Positions 63,235 to 64,000 of a stretch of 64,000 bases of DNA are shown here, piece by piece. Position numbers and translations under genes: made by a program. Source of the stretch: Mumia xiangluensis (lineage in GTDB: Bacteria; Actinomycetota; Actinomycetes; Propionibacteriales; Nocardioidaceae); the NCBI RefSeq assembly GCF_010994095.1, contig NZ_WJYO01000002.1:310001-374000 (forward strand). The letters are read 5' to 3'. Position 1 is the first letter of the stretch. The number at the start of each line of letters is the position of its first letter. The notes under the pieces are model-generated. The model had not been told where the DNA came from, searched no databases, and was given only the letters and a program-made list of their open reading frames with translations.

Positions 63235-64000
63235 TCAGCGGGTCCGGGCCAGGTCCGCGGCGCCGATCACGCCCGCGTCGTTGCCGAGGCTCGCTTCGCG
63301 CAGCATCGCCTGCGGACGGTAGATGGGCGCGGACAGCGATCGGACGAACGCCGCCTTCGCCGGCGCCATGAGGAGGTCGCCCGCCTTGGCCACGCCTCCG
63401 CCGATCGCGACGACGCTCGGGTCGATCACCGAGGCGAGCGTCGCGATGCCCTCACCGAGCCACCGGCCGACGTCGGCGATCAGCTCGATCGCCAGCGGGT
63501 CGCCCTTCTGCGCCTGCTCGGTCACCATCTGCCCGGTGATCTGGGAGACGTCGCCGTCGACCAGCGCCGCGAGCGGTGCCGCCTGTGCCATCTGCGCGTC
63601 GATCCGGTCGCGGGTCTCCCGCACGAGCGCCCGGCCCGACGCGTACTGCTCCCAGCAGCCGTACTGACCGCACCCGCAGCGGATCCCCGCCGGCACCATC
63701 CGCAGGTGCCCGATCTCCCCGGCGACGCCGTACGCTCCGCGGTCGAGGCGTCCACCCTGGATGATGCCGCCACCGATGCCCGTACCGACCGTGACGAGCA
63801 GCATGTCGTCGACGTCGGCGCCCGCACCGAAACGGAACTCGCCCCACGCCGCGGCGTTGGCGTCGTTCTCGATCACGACGGGAAGGTCGACGAGCGCCTC
63901 GATGCGGTCCGCGAGCGGCTCGTCGACCCACTTGATGTTGGGGGCGAACAGCACCGTCCTGCGACCGGCGTCGACGAAGCCCGCAGCGCCGACGCCGACG
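63235..64000 (-). CDS. ROK family sugar kinase (partial, N-terminus beyond the window)
   Basis: 255 residues are visible; the N-terminal ATP loop lies past the right edge. VIENDANAAAWGEFRFGAG, GTGIGGGIIQGG, EIGHLRMVP and the zinc motif CGCGQYGCWEQYASG are intact. A tandem paralogue of the preceding ROK gene, 12 nt upstream of it, so they are in one transcript. Glucokinase is the best guess. Confidence 0.9.
   Translation of the reverse strand, partial: VGVGAAGFVDAGRRTVLFAPNIKWVDEPLADRIEALVDLPVVIENDANAAAWGEFRFGAGADVDDMLLVTVGTGIGGGIIQGGRLDRGAYGVAGEIGHLRMVPAGIRCGCGQYGCWEQYASGRALVRETRDRIDAQMAQAAPLAALVDGDVSQITGQMVTEQAQKGDPLAIELIADVGRWLGEGIATLASVIDPSVVAIGGGVAKAGDLLMAPAKAAFVRSLSAPIYRPQAMLREASLGNDAGVIGAADLARTR

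Overview
The window is a high-GC actinobacterial chromosome segment. GC-rich third positions, frequent GTG starts, translational T-box control of ileS, and the order lspA-dksA-ileS-wag31-yggT-sepF-yggS-pgeF-ftsZ-ftsQ-murC-murG-ftsW-murD-mraY-murF-murE-ftsI-ftsL-rsmH-mraZ all point to Actinomycetia. The best guess is a Nocardioides/Aeromicrobium-like member of the Propionibacteriales; the genus is inference. I see no IS element, prophage, CRISPR array, tRNA or rRNA.

Layout. (1) 1-5014: 3' neighbours of the division cluster: the start of lspA, a DksA/TraR zinc-finger protein with a long Lys/Ala repeat tail, and ileS behind an ileS T-box. (2) 5015-24308: the division and cell wall (dcw) cluster, all on the minus strand, read from mraZ down to wag31 and largely coupled by 4-nt ATGA/GTGA overlaps. 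It makes the lipid II enzymes, the divisome core (FtsZ, SepF, FtsQ, FtsL, FtsI, FtsW) and polar DivIVA. A small unknown membrane gene and a 26/23-bp tandem repeat separate ftsQ from ftsZ. (3) 24671-29215, plus strand: a MoxR ATPase, DUF58 and TgpA-type transglutaminase operon. (4) 29273-48419: mixed genes, many in the order known from the M. tuberculosis Rv2165c-Rv2182c region: DUF3040 protein, metF, idsA-type prenyl synthase, an Rv2175c-like DNA-binding protein divergent from a PASTA Ser/Thr kinase, class II DAHP synthase and a PlsC acyltransferase. Interspersed are an L,D-transpeptidase, a YbaK deacylase, an LLM oxidoreductase, endonuclease IV, an EamA transporter, pyridoxal kinase, a probably PPi-dependent phosphofructokinase, and a MacS-like two-component system. 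(5) 48539-62207: an inositol catabolic island. A 12-gene minus-strand operon (iolE-like, iolC, Cgl0159-type aldolase, iolB, iolD, a sugar ABC transporter, three Gfo/Idh dehydrogenases and a TIM-barrel isomerase) faces a divergent GntR/UTRA repressor across a short control region carrying an inverted repeat. (6) 62188-64000: two tandem ROK sugar kinases, the second cut by the window edge.

Most of the window is ordinary housekeeping DNA. I did not find a convincing new defence or mobile system. The best second-look items are regulatory or structural: a large hairpin at the predicted 5' end of the dksA mRNA, an ultra-short stem I T-box, four exact 10-bp-spaced MraZ boxes over the mraZ promoter, a structured rsmH leader, the minisatellite downstream of the ftsQ-ftsZ insertion, the D104/K124 signature of the phosphofructokinase, and a set of genes whose -10 hexamer lies 6-7 nt before the start codon, which suggests leaderless mRNAs.
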